Both the position numbers and the translations under genes were made by a program. This document shows, piece by piece, positions 48,492 through 58,315 of a stretch of DNA of 64,000 bases. Source of the DNA: Bacteroidota bacterium (lineage in GTDB: Bacteria; Bacteroidota; Bacteroidia; Chitinophagales; Chitinophagaceae); contig JAFDYJ010000002.1 in assembly GCA_018267515.1 (NCBI GenBank), forward strand, positions 1 to 64,000. The letters run 5' to 3'. Positions within the stretch are counted from its first letter, which is position 1; each line of letters starts with the position of its first letter. The notes beneath the pieces were generated by a model, which saw only the letters and a list, made by a program, of their open reading frames with translations, did no database searches and had not been told where the DNA came from.

Positions 48492-50540
48492 ATGAACACG
48501 AACAGGCTTATAAACGAATCAAGCCCCTATCTTCTGCAGCATGCTCATAATCCTGTGGATTGGTATCCCTGGGGAGAAGAAGCATTGCAGAAAGCAAGTA
48601 AAGAAGACAAACCCATTTTGATTAGTATTGGTTATTCATCTTGCCACTGGTGCCATGTAATGGAAAAAGAAAGCTTTGAAGATGAAAATACAGCCCGTAT
48701 TATGAATGATCATTTCATTAATATTAAAATAGATCGGGAAGAGCGTCCTGATCTTGATCAGATTTATATGGATGCTGTTCAGGCGATGACCGGCAGTGGT
48801 GGCTGGCCATTGAATGTATTTTTAACTCCTGAGGGTAAACCCTTTTATGGAGGAACCTATTTCCCTCCTCAACCTGCTTATAACCGGCCATCATGGTCTG
48901 ACTTGCTATTATCTGTTGCAAATGCATTTGAAAATAAGAGAACGGAAGTTAATGTTCAGGCAGATAACCTGACAAAGCATTTAGAACAGGCGAATATTTT
49001 CGGATTTGATAATACGGAAATGGAGGATCAGGTCTTCAAAGGCCAAAACACTGAAAAACTATTTGAAAATATTTTGCAATCTTCTGATAGGGAATGGGGT
49101 GGTTTTGGTAAAGCTCCAAAGTTTCCGCAATGGTATGCAATACTTTATTTACTAAGGTATCATCATGTTTCCGGTAATAAAGATGCATTAAAACAGGCTT
49201 TGCTTAGCATTGACAAAATGATTGATGGAGGCATTTATGACCAGGTAGGCGGAGGAATAGCCAGATATGCTACAGATGACAAATGGCTGGTTCCGCATTT
49301 TGAAAAAATGCTTTATGATAATGCTTTATTTATTGTAGTAGTCAGTGAAGCATTTCAATTAACCCGGAAACAACGATATAAGGAAGTAATAGAGGAAACT
49401 TTGCAATTCGTTCTCAGGGAATTGAGTTCTGCTGAGGGTGGTTTTTATTCTTCACTGGATGCAGACAGCGAAGGCGTTGAAGGAAAATATTATGTATGGA
49501 GTTTTGATGAAATAAAAGGACTGCTCGGAATTGATTCACATATTTTCTGTGAATATTACAATGTGACTCAACAGGGAAATTGGGAGGGGAAAAATATACT
49601 TCATGTAAAGGAGTCAATGGAAAATTTTTCTTTAAGTAAAGGTCTGAAAACCGGGGAGCTCCAACATACGCTGGTAAAATGCCGTAAAAAATTATTAGAA
49701 GAACGAAATAAAAGAATACATCCAAAAACGGATGATAAAATAATTCTGGGTTGGAATGCCTTAATGAATATGGCCTGCAGTAAGGCATTTGAGGCAACCG
49801 GAAATGAAGATTTTCGCCGGATGGCTACCCGGAACATGGAGTTTTTATTCGATAAGTTTTCAATAGAAGGAAGAGATGACTTTTGGCATACCTGGAAAAA
49901 CGAATCCGGTAAAATACCGGCTTTTCTTGATGATTATTCCTTTTTGATTTCAGCATTGATTCACCTGCAAACAATATCTGCTCAGAATGAATGGCTGATC
50001 CGGGCAAAAGGACTTTCAACCTATGTAATTGAAAATTTTTCTGATGAAACAAATACCTTTTTCTTTTATACAAAGGAGAGCCAGGCAGATATAATAGTGA
50101 GAAAAAAAGAAATTTTTGACGGAGCCGTTCCATCAGGAAATTCAATGATGACACAAAACCTGTATCAACTATCAATCTTGTTTGAAGAAGAAGAGTGGAA
50201 ACAGAGGTGTATTAAAATGATAACCGGCCTGGTTAAAGAAATTACCGGTTATCCTGTTTCTTTTGGCCTGTGGTCTTGCCTTTTTCTGGAAATAGTTTCG
50301 GGTACAAATGAGATTGTTATAACAGGAAGAAATAGTAAGGACCAGCATAGGCAGTTACTAAAATATTATCTCCCTCACAGCTTAATTATTACATCCGGAA
50401 ACCAGGATTCTGATTTTCCTTCGTTAGCTGGCAGATCTTCCTTGGACGAAACTTTAATATACCTGTGTAGGAATTTTTCCTGCCAACCTCCCGTAAAAAC
50501 CGCAAAAGAACTTATTTCTTTGATAGACAGCTCTCAGTAG
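48492..50540 (+). CDS. DUF255 thioredoxin-domain protein (YyaL/SPATA20 family)
   Basis: A 682-aa protein. The N-terminal thioredoxin-like DUF255 domain opens [29 protein letters not shown] and carries the redox motif CHWC at residues 51-54. [19 protein letters not shown] and [24 protein letters not shown] follow. From about residue 180 a large (alpha/alpha)6-barrel-like region resembling N-acylglucosamine epimerase/mannosidase folds takes over ([45 protein letters not shown]). Cellular function is not established. Full length with no signal peptide, so it is cytosolic. It is a monocistronic unit between a terminator and the gld promoter. Confidence 0.9.
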   Translation: MNTNRLINESSPYLLQHAHNPVDWYPWGEEALQKASKEDKPILISIGYSSCHWCHVMEKESFEDENTARIMNDHFINIKIDREERPDLDQIYMDAVQAMTGSGGWPLNVFLTPEGKPFYGGTYFPPQPAYNRPSWSDLLLSVANAFENKRTEVNVQADNLTKHLEQANIFGFDNTEMEDQVFKGQNTEKLFENILQSSDREWGGFGKAPKFPQWYAILYLLRYHHVSGNKDALKQALLSIDKMIDGGIYDQVGGGIARYATDDKWLVPHFEKMLYDNALFIVVVSEAFQLTRKQRYKEVIEETLQFVLRELSSAEGGFYSSLDADSEGVEGKYYVWSFDEIKGLLGIDSHIFCEYYNVTQQGNWEGKNILHVKESMENFSLSKGLKTGELQHTLVKCRKKLLEERNKRIHPKTDDKIILGWNALMNMACSKAFEATGNEDFRRMATRNMEFLFDKFSIEGRDDFWHTWKNESGKIPAFLDDYSFLISALIHLQTISAQNEWLIRAKGLSTYVIENFSDETNTFFFYTKESQADIIVRKKEIFDGAVPSGNSMMTQNLYQLSILFEEEEWKQRCIKMITGLVKEITGYPVSFGLWSCLFLEIVSGTNEIVITGRNSKDQHRQLLKYYLPHSLIITSGNQDSDFPSLAGRSSLDETLIYLCRNFSCQPPVKTAKELISLIDSSQ

Positions 50541-50641
50541 AGGTAAATAATTTTAAGTTAATACAATAAATCTAATACAATACCCGTTAGAATTTTTACT
50601 CTGAAAAATACGATTTGATATTAAAAAAATAAACCCTAACG

Positions 50642-50675
50642 TTGTGACAGAGAAGAACCCAAAATATTATATTTG
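50642..50675 (+). promoter_or_regulatory. Putative promoter of the gldKLMN operon (TTG-N23-TATATTTG)
   Basis: TATATTTG at 50668-50675 is a full match to TAnnTTTG, and TTG lies at 50642-50644. Transcription would start near 50682, about 13 bases before gldK ATG 50695; this also argues against an in-frame GTG start at 50644. Confidence 0.5.
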
Positions 50676-50694
50676 CCCAATACCCTTTAAGTGT

Positions 50695-52005
50695 ATGAAA
50701 ATGAAAAACCTTTACTATGCCTGTTTTGCTGCATTAAGTGTCTTAATGCTTACAAGCTGCGGAATTTTTGGTAAAAAAAGTAGCAGTGGCTCAGTCCTCC
50801 CGAATGACGGGCAGTTACATGGCATAGCTCCTGGCAGTAAATATGTACTTCCCAAACCTCCGGGAATGGTTTATATCCCGCAAGGTGTATTTCACATGGG
50901 TCCCAGTGATGAAGATCCGGCCTATCAATTCAGTGCCCGTAATCGCACAGTATCCATTAGCGGATTTTGGATGGATGCCACAGAGATTACGAATAATGAG
51001 TACAGGCAGTTTGTACATTGGGTTCGTGATTCTATCGCAGCCCGTAAGTTAGGCTATGTCAAAGCCGGTGCTGATGGTGTAGAATATGTCGATTGGAAAA
51101 AAATGCAGACACTGAAATGGAATGACCCCAAAGTAATTGAAAGTCTTGCTCAAACAGACTTCATTTTATCACCAGAAGACAGGATTGATGGTAAAAAAGC
51201 TATTGACCCTTCAAAACTTGTTTATCATTCAGAAGTATTTGATCTGAAGGAAGCAGCAAAAAGAGAAAATGCCGGAAAACCCCGGTCAAAGTTTATAATT
51301 AAAAAAGATGTTCCGATTTATCCTGATACACTCTGCTGGATCCGTGATTTTTCTTATTCTTATAATGAGCCGATGACTAAGCGGTATTTTTCTCATCCGG
51401 CGTTTGGAAACTATCCCGTAGTCGGTGTTAGCTGGAAAATGGCAACTGCTTTTTGTGAATGGAGAACGCACCTGCTAAATTCTTATCTTGATTCAAAGGG
51501 TAAAACACAGGAATCAAATTTCAGATTACCGACTGAAGCTCAGTGGGAATATGCTGCAAGAGGCGGTCGTTCGGAGTCTATGTTCCCTTGGGGAAATTAT
51601 TACCTCAGAAATAAAAAAGGATGTTTAATGGCCAATTTTAAACCGGGCCGTGGTAACTATCCCGAAGATGGAGGTTTCTATACTGTCCGTGCAGATGCCT
51701 ACTGGCCAAATGATTATGGATTGTATTGCATGTCCGGAAATGTGGCAGAATGGACTTCTTCTATTTATTATGAGGGCCGAAATAACTTTCAGCATGATAT
51801 GAACCCGGATGTACGTTGGAATGCAAAAGATGATGACCCCCCGCTGATGAAACGTAAGATCATTCGTGGAGGAAGCTGGAAAGATGTAGGATACTACCTT
51901 CAAACGGGTACCAGTACCTACGAATACCAGGATTCTTCCAAATCTTATATCGGGTTCCGCAGTGTGATTGATCTGCCGGCTTCTCCCGGAAAAGGACGTC
52001 GTTAA
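50695..52005 (+). CDS. gldK: GldK, type IX secretion/gliding lipoprotein
   Basis: A 436-aa outer-membrane-associated lipoprotein of the T9SS. The lipoprotein signal peptide has lipobox LTSC with Cys22. The rest is a formylglycine-generating-enzyme-like (FGE-sulfatase) domain: MVYIPQGVFHMGPSDEDP, GFWMDATEITNNEYRQFV, NFRLPTEAQWEYAARGGRS and IIRGGSWKDV...YIGFRSV. That fold plus the following gldL, gldM and gldN identifies it as GldK (PorK), which forms the periplasmic ring with GldN. Catalytic FGE cysteines are not expected in GldK. ATG 50695 fits the lipoprotein signal and the promoter just upstream. Confidence 0.94.
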   Translation: MKMKNLYYACFAALSVLMLTSCGIFGKKSSSGSVLPNDGQLHGIAPGSKYVLPKPPGMVYIPQGVFHMGPSDEDPAYQFSARNRTVSISGFWMDATEITNNEYRQFVHWVRDSIAARKLGYVKAGADGVEYVDWKKMQTLKWNDPKVIESLAQTDFILSPEDRIDGKKAIDPSKLVYHSEVFDLKEAAKRENAGKPRSKFIIKKDVPIYPDTLCWIRDFSYSYNEPMTKRYFSHPAFGNYPVVGVSWKMATAFCEWRTHLLNSYLDSKGKTQESNFRLPTEAQWEYAARGGRSESMFPWGNYYLRNKKGCLMANFKPGRGNYPEDGGFYTVRADAYWPNDYGLYCMSGNVAEWTSSIYYEGRNNFQHDMNPDVRWNAKDDDPPLMKRKIIRGGSWKDVGYYLQTGTSTYEYQDSSKSYIGFRSVIDLPASPGKGRR

Positions 52006-52109
52006 CCCGGGTCTAAAAGCAGTTCTGGTTAACCAACTCACTTCAAATGAACACAACCACTAACTGAAACGTAGTAAAATTTTTTAATTACTAATAAAAC
52101 GAGCCAATT

Positions 52110-52937
52110 ATGCTATTCTTTAAAACCCATCGAGGCCAAATTGTCCTCAACTTCATTTTCGCTTTTTTTGCTGCCGTTGTAATACTCGGTGCATTATTCA
52201 AAATCCGTCACTGGCCCAATGCCGATGAAATGATCACATTGGGATTACTTTCCGAAGTAATTGTGTTTCTGGTAATGGCATTTCTTGTACCACCGCCGGA
52301 AGAACCACATTGGCAAAGATATTTTCCAAACATCAATGAACATCCTGATGTTGAAAAAGCCCGTACCGGCAAATTTGAAGTTACTCCTTTAGTTGCTCCC
52401 GGTTCAAGCGGCAATCCCGCTTTGACTAAACTTGAAGATATGCTGCGTGAAGCGGATATCACACCGGCCAACCTGGGAAGACTGGGTGATAATTTCAAAA
52501 AATTAGGAACTACAGTTGATAAAATGTCTGATATAAGCGATGTAATTTCCGCTACAGGAGATTATACTGCTAAAACCCGTGAAGCAGCAGTAGCATTAGG
52601 TTCTATGAAAGATGCCTATATGGGTGCTGCCAGCAGTGTTCAACATTTAAATACCGCTGCTGAAGGCACTAAGCAATTTCATGAGCAGGTTCAGGTTTTA
52701 ACCAAAAATCTGTCTTCATTAAATACTATTTATGAACTGGAATTGCAGGATACTAATAACCACCTGAAGGTAATGAACCAATTTTACAACAACCTGGTTC
52801 AGGCTTCACAGGCTATGGAAGGTAGTGCCGGTGATGCTAAAAAAGCACATGAGCAAATCTCAACTCTTGCTTCTAACCTGGGCCGTCTTAACCAGATTTA
52901 TGGTAATATGCTCAGCGCTATGCAGGGTCGTGCATAA
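52110..52937 (+). CDS. gldL: GldL, type IX secretion/gliding motor membrane protein
   Basis: A 275-aa inner-membrane protein forming, with GldM, the proton-driven motor of the T9SS. Two N-terminal helices are visible: IVLNFIFAFFAAVVILGALF (residues 11-30) and MITLGLLSEVIVFLVMAFLV (41-60). The second carries Glu49, an acidic residue within the membrane at the position linked to proton conduction in GldL. The KIRHWPNAD loop between helices is typical. A long cytoplasmic coiled region follows. The gap to gldK is 104 bp and to gldM 93 bp; all four genes run the same way. Confidence 0.94.
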   Translation: MLFFKTHRGQIVLNFIFAFFAAVVILGALFKIRHWPNADEMITLGLLSEVIVFLVMAFLVPPPEEPHWQRYFPNINEHPDVEKARTGKFEVTPLVAPGSSGNPALTKLEDMLREADITPANLGRLGDNFKKLGTTVDKMSDISDVISATGDYTAKTREAAVALGSMKDAYMGAASSVQHLNTAAEGTKQFHEQVQVLTKNLSSLNTIYELELQDTNNHLKVMNQFYNNLVQASQAMEGSAGDAKKAHEQISTLASNLGRLNQIYGNMLSAMQGRA

Positions 52938-53030
52938 ATACTTAAATCTAATTGGATTCGTTTTATATTATACAATCCGTATCCGTGATTTTCAGAAAGT
53001 CACCATTAATTAAATAAAAACCCTAAAGTC

Positions 53031-54557
53031 ATGGCTTTACCTAGAGAGCCCCGGCAGAAAATGATCAATATGATGTACCTGGTGCTGACCGCATTGCTGG
53101 CACTGAATGTATCATCTGAGATCCTGAATGCCTTCAAAACGGTGAATGATACGTTGGAAAAATCCAACGTAACTATTACTAATTCAACGGCTACAATAAT
53201 GCAATCTTTGCAACAAAAACTGAATGATCCTTCCACCGCTGAAAAAGCAAAGATTTGGTACCCAAGAGCACAGCAGGTTGAACAATATGCATCCGAATTA
53301 AATAAATATATTCAGGGATTGAAAGATGATATCCTGATAAAAGCCGGAGGTGATCCCAAAAACCCTGAGCAGAGTTATAAAGAGGATAACCTGGATATTG
53401 CAACGAGAATGATGGTAGATAAAGGAGAAGGGAAAGTGCTATTGCAAAAGCTTACAGATTTTAAAAATAATATTCTTGGTATTAATGATTCTATTAAAAC
53501 TGAGTTTGCCACGACACTCCCTATTGATCTTTCAGTACCGAAAACCCAAAGTAAGAGCAATAAGAAATGGGAAACAGCTTATTTTCATATGGTGCCTACT
53601 GTCGCTGCACTCACAATTTTAAGTAAGTTTCAAAATGATGTAAAGACATCTGAGAATAAGGTAGTTGCTTTTTGCCATACTAAAGTAGGCGAAGTAGTGG
53701 TGAGGCAGGATGCTTTTGCAGCAATAGCGGTAGCAGATGCCAACTACATTTTGCCCGGGCAGAAAATCAATATCACTGCCGGTGTGGGAGGATTCAGCAC
53801 TGCTGTTAAGCCACAGATTTCTATCGGGGGAAGCAATGTACCTGTTGGAACAGATGGAACTGCTCAATTAGAAATACAAGGAACATCTTTAGGCAGTCAT
53901 TCTATTCCGGTTCATATTGAATATACAGACCAGGATGGAAAAAAACAGTCTATTAATAAAACAATTGAATACACAGTTGGTCAATCCAATGCAGCTGTTC
54001 AATTGGATAAGATGAATGTGTTGTTTATAGGGGTTGATAACCCTATTACTATTTCCGGTAGCGGATCAGTTGAGCAACTACAGGTTTCTGCATCCGGTGG
54101 CGGTGCAGTTATTTCCGGTAGTGGTGCAAGACGTACTGTAAGGGTAAATCAAATAACTGATGATTGTGTTATAAGTATCAGAACTCCTGATGGTAAGTTA
54201 ACTCCGGTTCGCTTCCGTGTTCGCTCTATTCCCGATCCGACTCCATATGTAGGAAGTAATGAGAGCGGAGATGTAACAGCCGCTGCATTTAAATCACAGG
54301 CAGGGGTCAGAGCTTATGTTAAAGATTTTTATTATGAAACTCAATTTAATGTAGTTAGCTTCCGTATTGTTGGAGATGGAGCCGGTTTTGATGAAGGTGT
54401 AGAAGAAAAAAATAATACAGGTGCGGCATGGAATGAAGCCAGGAGTATCATTAATAAAGCACGCCAGGGATCTTATATTTATATTGATGACATCAGGGCT
54501 GTTGGACCCGATGGAAGAACCCGGAAGTTGACACCATTAATTTTTAATTTGAAATAA
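53031..54557 (+). CDS. gldM: GldM, type IX secretion/gliding motor periplasmic shaft
   Basis: A 508-aa protein with a short cytoplasmic start (ALPREPRQK), a single inner-membrane helix at about residues 12-28 (NMMYLVLTALLALNVSS) and a long periplasmic part. The start pattern is diagnostic for GldM/PorM. The periplasmic region contains the helical D1 segment, then several beta-sandwich domains (for example KAEYTVGQSNAAV-like and a C-terminal domain ending RKLTPLIFNLK). GldM couples GldL in the inner membrane to the GldK/GldN ring. The stop is 10 bp before gldN. Confidence 0.94.
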   Translation: MALPREPRQKMINMMYLVLTALLALNVSSEILNAFKTVNDTLEKSNVTITNSTATIMQSLQQKLNDPSTAEKAKIWYPRAQQVEQYASELNKYIQGLKDDILIKAGGDPKNPEQSYKEDNLDIATRMMVDKGEGKVLLQKLTDFKNNILGINDSIKTEFATTLPIDLSVPKTQSKSNKKWETAYFHMVPTVAALTILSKFQNDVKTSENKVVAFCHTKVGEVVVRQDAFAAIAVADANYILPGQKINITAGVGGFSTAVKPQISIGGSNVPVGTDGTAQLEIQGTSLGSHSIPVHIEYTDQDGKKQSINKTIEYTVGQSNAAVQLDKMNVLFIGVDNPITISGSGSVEQLQVSASGGGAVISGSGARRTVRVNQITDDCVISIRTPDGKLTPVRFRVRSIPDPTPYVGSNESGDVTAAAFKSQAGVRAYVKDFYYETQFNVVSFRIVGDGAGFDEGVEEKNNTGAAWNEARSIINKARQGSYIYIDDIRAVGPDGRTRKLTPLIFNLK

Positions 54558-54567
54558 AATAGCAGAT

Positions 54568-55614
54568 ATGAAAGTACAGTTTGCGAAGCTGTTGGTATTA
54601 TTGGTTGTTTGTGCAGGTATTTCGGTACATACGGAAGCACAACGCCGTGGGAGAACGACACGTAATCAAACCAGCAACCAGTCAGCCATTGATACCACCA
54701 AACAACCGACACAGGTTAATAACAACAATCAGCAGCCTACGAATTATAGTCCCTATGGAAATATTCCTATAAAAATGGCTCCGCAAACCGGGGGTTTTAA
54801 TGATACAGTGAAAAAATCATTACGTACTGATGGCGTATTTGAAAAGGGACTTAATGAAAGAACACCCTTGGATTATGAAAACCTGAGAAAAGATGATGCA
54901 TTGTTCAGCGAAAGAGTTTGGAGAGAAATTGATATTCGTGAAAAAATGAATCAGCCATTTCGATATAATGCACAAGACGATAATGGAGATCAGCGGTTTA
55001 TCAGCATTTTAGTTAAGGCAGTTCGTTCCGGTAAAGTAACAGCCTTTAATGCAGATGACGACAGGTTTACAACACCTCTTGATTCAGCCGATTTCGTTAA
55101 AGCACTGAATGGCGGCGATAACAGATGTGATACCAATGCTGTTTACAATCTTTTGGATCCTACAAAGATTGACAGTTTCGTTGTGGTATGCCCAACTATA
55201 AATCCTGATGAAATTGTCAAATTCAGGATTAAAGAAGATTGGGTATTTGATCGTGAAGCTAGTCGCCTTTTCTGCAGAATTATAGGAATTGCACCTTTAA
55301 AGACCGTGTTGGGAGCTGACAAAAAGACTGAAATTGGATCAAGACCCTTATTCTGGGTATACTATCCGGATATAAGACCGACTTTGGCAAAATATGAAGT
55401 CTATAACCCAAAAAACATGGGTCAAAGCAGGATGACCTGGGAAGAATTATTTGAAAGCAGGATGTTTAGCAGTTATGTAGTGAAATCCACAATAGATAAC
55501 CCGCTTAATAAAAATATCCGCAATGTCATAAAAGACCCTATTCTCGCTTTACTTGAAGGAGATAATATAAAAAATAAGATATTCGATTACGAACAGAATC
55601 TGTGGTCCTATTAA
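54568..55614 (+). CDS. gldN: GldN, type IX secretion/gliding protein
   Basis: A 348-aa periplasmic protein completing the T9SS core set. The signal peptide (residues 1-24, VQFAKLLVLLVVCAGISVHTEAQ) is followed by an Arg/Asn/Gln-rich low-complexity linker to about residue 60. The conserved GldN body then holds DDALFSERVWREIDIREKMNQPF and FYSGxV-like ILVKAVRSGKVTAFNADDDRF, ending SSYVVKSTIDNPLNKNIRNV. It forms rings with GldK in other Bacteroidota. It is last in the operon and is followed by a terminator. Confidence 0.93.
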   Translation: MKVQFAKLLVLLVVCAGISVHTEAQRRGRTTRNQTSNQSAIDTTKQPTQVNNNNQQPTNYSPYGNIPIKMAPQTGGFNDTVKKSLRTDGVFEKGLNERTPLDYENLRKDDALFSERVWREIDIREKMNQPFRYNAQDDNGDQRFISILVKAVRSGKVTAFNADDDRFTTPLDSADFVKALNGGDNRCDTNAVYNLLDPTKIDSFVVVCPTINPDEIVKFRIKEDWVFDREASRLFCRIIGIAPLKTVLGADKKTEIGSRPLFWVYYPDIRPTLAKYEVYNPKNMGQSRMTWEELFESRMFSSYVVKSTIDNPLNKNIRNVIKDPILALLEGDNIKNKIFDYEQNLWSY

Positions 55615-55644
55615 CAGTTTGAATAACTTCTATAGTAATTTTAT

Positions 55645-55668
55645 AAAGCCCCTTTTTGGGGCTTTTTT
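55645..55668 (+). terminator. Rho-independent terminator after gldN
   Basis: AAAGCCCC pairs with GGGGCTTT around a TTTTT loop, followed by a T-run. Confidence 0.9.
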
Positions 55669-55794
55669 GTTGTTCAAAGTTTTCGTTCTAAAAGGGTTAT
55701 AATTTTTTTAAAAATCGTAAAAGTCCTATTAGGTAATTTGGAATATTATCGTATTTTCGTTTCGGTTTTTCATAGGATATTGGATTTTAAAAAC

Positions 55795-55829
55795 GGGGCT
55801 GGATTTCTATCCGGGCCCCATTTTTTTTT
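55795..55829. terminator. Bidirectional terminator between gldN and uvrC
   Basis: GGGGC...GGAT and ATCC...GCCCC form a stem with a TTCT loop and a small internal loop. A T9 run lies on the plus side and a T5 run on the minus side, so it can end uvrC transcription and back up the gldN terminator. Confidence 0.65.
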
Positions 55830-55836
55830 AGCAAAA

Positions 55837-57642
55837 TCAGGTGTTGTTTTTAAAGTATTCATAGACAATTTTTCCCTTTGATTTCCCCACGGTTTTTCCC
55901 AATTCCTCCAAACTTTTTACCTTGATATTCTTAACAGACCGGAACTCTTTTAATAAGAGGTCAGCTGTGTTCTTTCCGACACCCGGTATAGCTTCTAATT
56001 CATTTTTAAAAGTGTGTTCACTTCTTTTTTTCCTATGAAAGCCGATACCAAACCTGTGTACTTCGTCCCGGATTCTTCGAACCAGTCTCAGGCTCTCATT
56101 ATCGAAAGGAAGCTTTAGGGATTCCTTATCTCCGGCAAAGAAAATTTCTTCTTCATTTTTTGCCAGCCCTATCAATGTAGTCTTAGAAGATGCATTTAAC
56201 TCCTTAAAAGCCTCAATAGCGGCATTTAGCTGCCCTTTTCCGCCATCAATTATTACTAACTGGGGAAAGGGCATATTTTCTTCCAGCACACTTTTATAAC
56301 GCCTGTAAACCGCCTCTTTCATTGTTGCAAAATCATTGATCCCTGTTACTGTCTTTACGTTAAAATGCCTGTAATCCGATTTACTGGGTTCTCCGTTTTT
56401 GAAACAAACCATTGCAGACACCGGACTACCACCCTGGAAATTTGAATTATCAAAGCATTCGATGTGTGAAGGAATGGCCGGTAACTTTAAAGTATCCTGT
56501 AGCTGTTTTAAAAGAAACCCGGTTTTAATTTTGGGAGTGTCCAGCCTGAGGCGTTCTTTATTTTTGAGTTCATCAATAAAGTAATTGACATTTTTTTCCG
56601 AAAGCTCCAGTAGCTTTTTTTTATGTCCTCCTTTCGGTATAGTTATAATAATCTCTTCATCCGGGTAAGAAACCGAAAAAGGAATTACCACCTCCTTAGC
56701 ATCACTGTTAAAGGTTTCTCTTATCCGGGGGATAGCAAAGCTCAATATCTCCACTTCTTTTTCATCCAGATGAATTTCCATTTTGCTGGTATGGGTTTGA
56801 ATAATGGTGCCATTTCGCACCATCAGGTAATTGACATACGCTGTTGTTTTTTCTTTCACAATTGAAAAAACGTCCACATCTGTTTTTTGAACACCTGTTA
56901 TGATGGAACGGGACTGATAATTTTTAAGGAATTCAATCTTTTTTCTCAGGATTTCAGCTTTTTCAAATTTTAAATCCTCTGAAAGGGATTTCATTTCTTT
57001 TTTAAAATACCGGATAACCGGCGACAGATTTCCCCGGAGAATGTTCTTTACCAGTGTGAGGTTCTCAGCGTAATCAGCTGAAGTTTGCAAACCTTCGCAA
57101 GGGCCTTTGCAATTACCTAAATGAAATTCAAGACAGACTTTGAATTTTTTTTTCTGAATATTTCTGTCTGTCAGATTGAGGGTACAGTTACGAAGAGGAA
57201 TGGCATATTTAATGAAATCGAGTAATTCTTTAACTTTTTTTACTGACGTAAATGGGCCGAGATATTCAGAGCCGTCTTTTAGAACACGGCGGGTAAGGAA
57301 AATTCTGGGAAATGGCTCGTTTTTTATAACAATATAAGGGTAGGACTTATCATCTTTCAGGTTAATATTAAAACGGGGTTGAAATTGTTTAATCAGGGAG
57401 TTCTCCAATAAGAATGCATCTTGCTCCGAATCAACAATAGTGAATTCGATACGGGCAATACGGCGTACCAGTTCATGAGTTTTGAAATTTCCGAATGTTT
57501 TAATGAAGTAGGAGTTGACACGTTTACGCAAATTTTTAGCCTTCCCGACATATAGTAATTCGTTGTGAACATCGAAGTATTTGTAGATACCCGGTTGCCC
57601 GGGAATACTCTTAGCAATATGGTGATATTCTTCCTGTGTCAT
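55837..57642 (-). CDS. uvrC: UvrC, excinuclease ABC subunit C
   Basis: Nucleotide-excision-repair endonuclease, 601 aa. The N-terminal GIY-YIG nuclease domain reads QPGIYKYFD...LLYVGKAKNLRKRVNSYF (about residues 16-50). A four-cysteine-like region CLEFHLGNCKGPCEG lies near residue 175. A UVR domain covers about residues 205-245, and the UvrC RNase-H-like nuclease carries ECFDNSNFQGGSPVSAMV and VIDGGKGQLNAA. C-terminal helix-hairpin-helix: AIPGVGKNTADLLLKEF. All parts are present. It overlaps the upstream lipoprotein gene by one base (TAATG), so the two are coupled. Confidence 0.96.
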   Translation of the reverse strand: MTQEEYHHIAKSIPGQPGIYKYFDVHNELLYVGKAKNLRKRVNSYFIKTFGNFKTHELVRRIARIEFTIVDSEQDAFLLENSLIKQFQPRFNINLKDDKSYPYIVIKNEPFPRIFLTRRVLKDGSEYLGPFTSVKKVKELLDFIKYAIPLRNCTLNLTDRNIQKKKFKVCLEFHLGNCKGPCEGLQTSADYAENLTLVKNILRGNLSPVIRYFKKEMKSLSEDLKFEKAEILRKKIEFLKNYQSRSIITGVQKTDVDVFSIVKEKTTAYVNYLMVRNGTIIQTHTSKMEIHLDEKEVEILSFAIPRIRETFNSDAKEVVIPFSVSYPDEEIIITIPKGGHKKKLLELSEKNVNYFIDELKNKERLRLDTPKIKTGFLLKQLQDTLKLPAIPSHIECFDNSNFQGGSPVSAMVCFKNGEPSKSDYRHFNVKTVTGINDFATMKEAVYRRYKSVLEENMPFPQLVIIDGGKGQLNAAIEAFKELNASSKTTLIGLAKNEEEIFFAGDKESLKLPFDNESLRLVRRIRDEVHRFGIGFHRKKRSEHTFKNELEAIPGVGKNTADLLLKEFRSVKNIKVKSLEELGKTVGKSKGKIVYEYFKNNT

Positions 57643-58208
57643 TATTCTGACCTCTCATTCCAAACTACTTTCATGATATGTGTAGCCGGTGGTAATCCAG
57701 GCTTTTGTATCAGGGTAGCCACCTGGAAACTCTCATCTACCTTCCATAACATTTTTTTCTCTACCGAACTATCCTTGCTTGTTCGGTTCAGATCAATATA
57801 AAAGCTCTTCACTTTATCTCCCGACGGATCCGGAGCTATCTGTGTTTCCTGCCGCTGGATGATTTCTGTATCATTCGTTCCGGGTTTGCAGGTAAAAATC
57901 ATACGGTTGAGTCCTTTATCAAAAAATTTCTCTTCTGTATAGATTGATTGATATTTTTTCTCAGTCAAATCGGGAATTTCCAGGAAATCTTTTGAAAGCT
58001 GCCTGAATTCTTCCCGCTTTACATACTGGGTGTCAGTATGAACACTGTCTGTCCAGGTAATTTTGATTATAGGATAAAATGATGTATCAACTTTTGCCAC
58101 CTGGCTCTTAATAAAGGAGAGTACCGGGAAAAACTCTTCATGTTCCTTTTTCTTACTTACACAGGAAAATAACAACAGTAAAATAAATCCTATCCAAATC
58201 TTTTTCAT
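57642..58208 (-). CDS. Hypothetical lipoprotein coupled to uvrC
   Basis: A 188-aa protein with a lipoprotein signal peptide: MKKIWIGFILLLLFSC, lipobox Cys16. The mature part is polar and beta-rich, with KITWTDSVHTDTQYVKREEF and LWKVDESFQVATLIQKPG. There are no recognised motifs, and I do not know its function. The stop codon overlaps the uvrC ATG by one base, so the two are translated from one message despite different compartments. Confidence 0.75.
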   Translation of the reverse strand: MKKIWIGFILLLLFSCVSKKKEHEEFFPVLSFIKSQVAKVDTSFYPIIKITWTDSVHTDTQYVKREEFRQLSKDFLEIPDLTEKKYQSIYTEEKFFDKGLNRMIFTCKPGTNDTEIIQRQETQIAPDPSGDKVKSFYIDLNRTSKDSSVEKKMLWKVDESFQVATLIQKPGLPPATHIMKVVWNERSE

Positions 58209-58315
58209 ATAATAAAATTAGTTGAAAATTGTTCTGCAAAAATAAGTATCCCGGCATCTCAGTAAGATAGCCGGGATATAAAAACCAAGCAAGCAGTCAG
58301 TAAAAAGTTTAAGAA

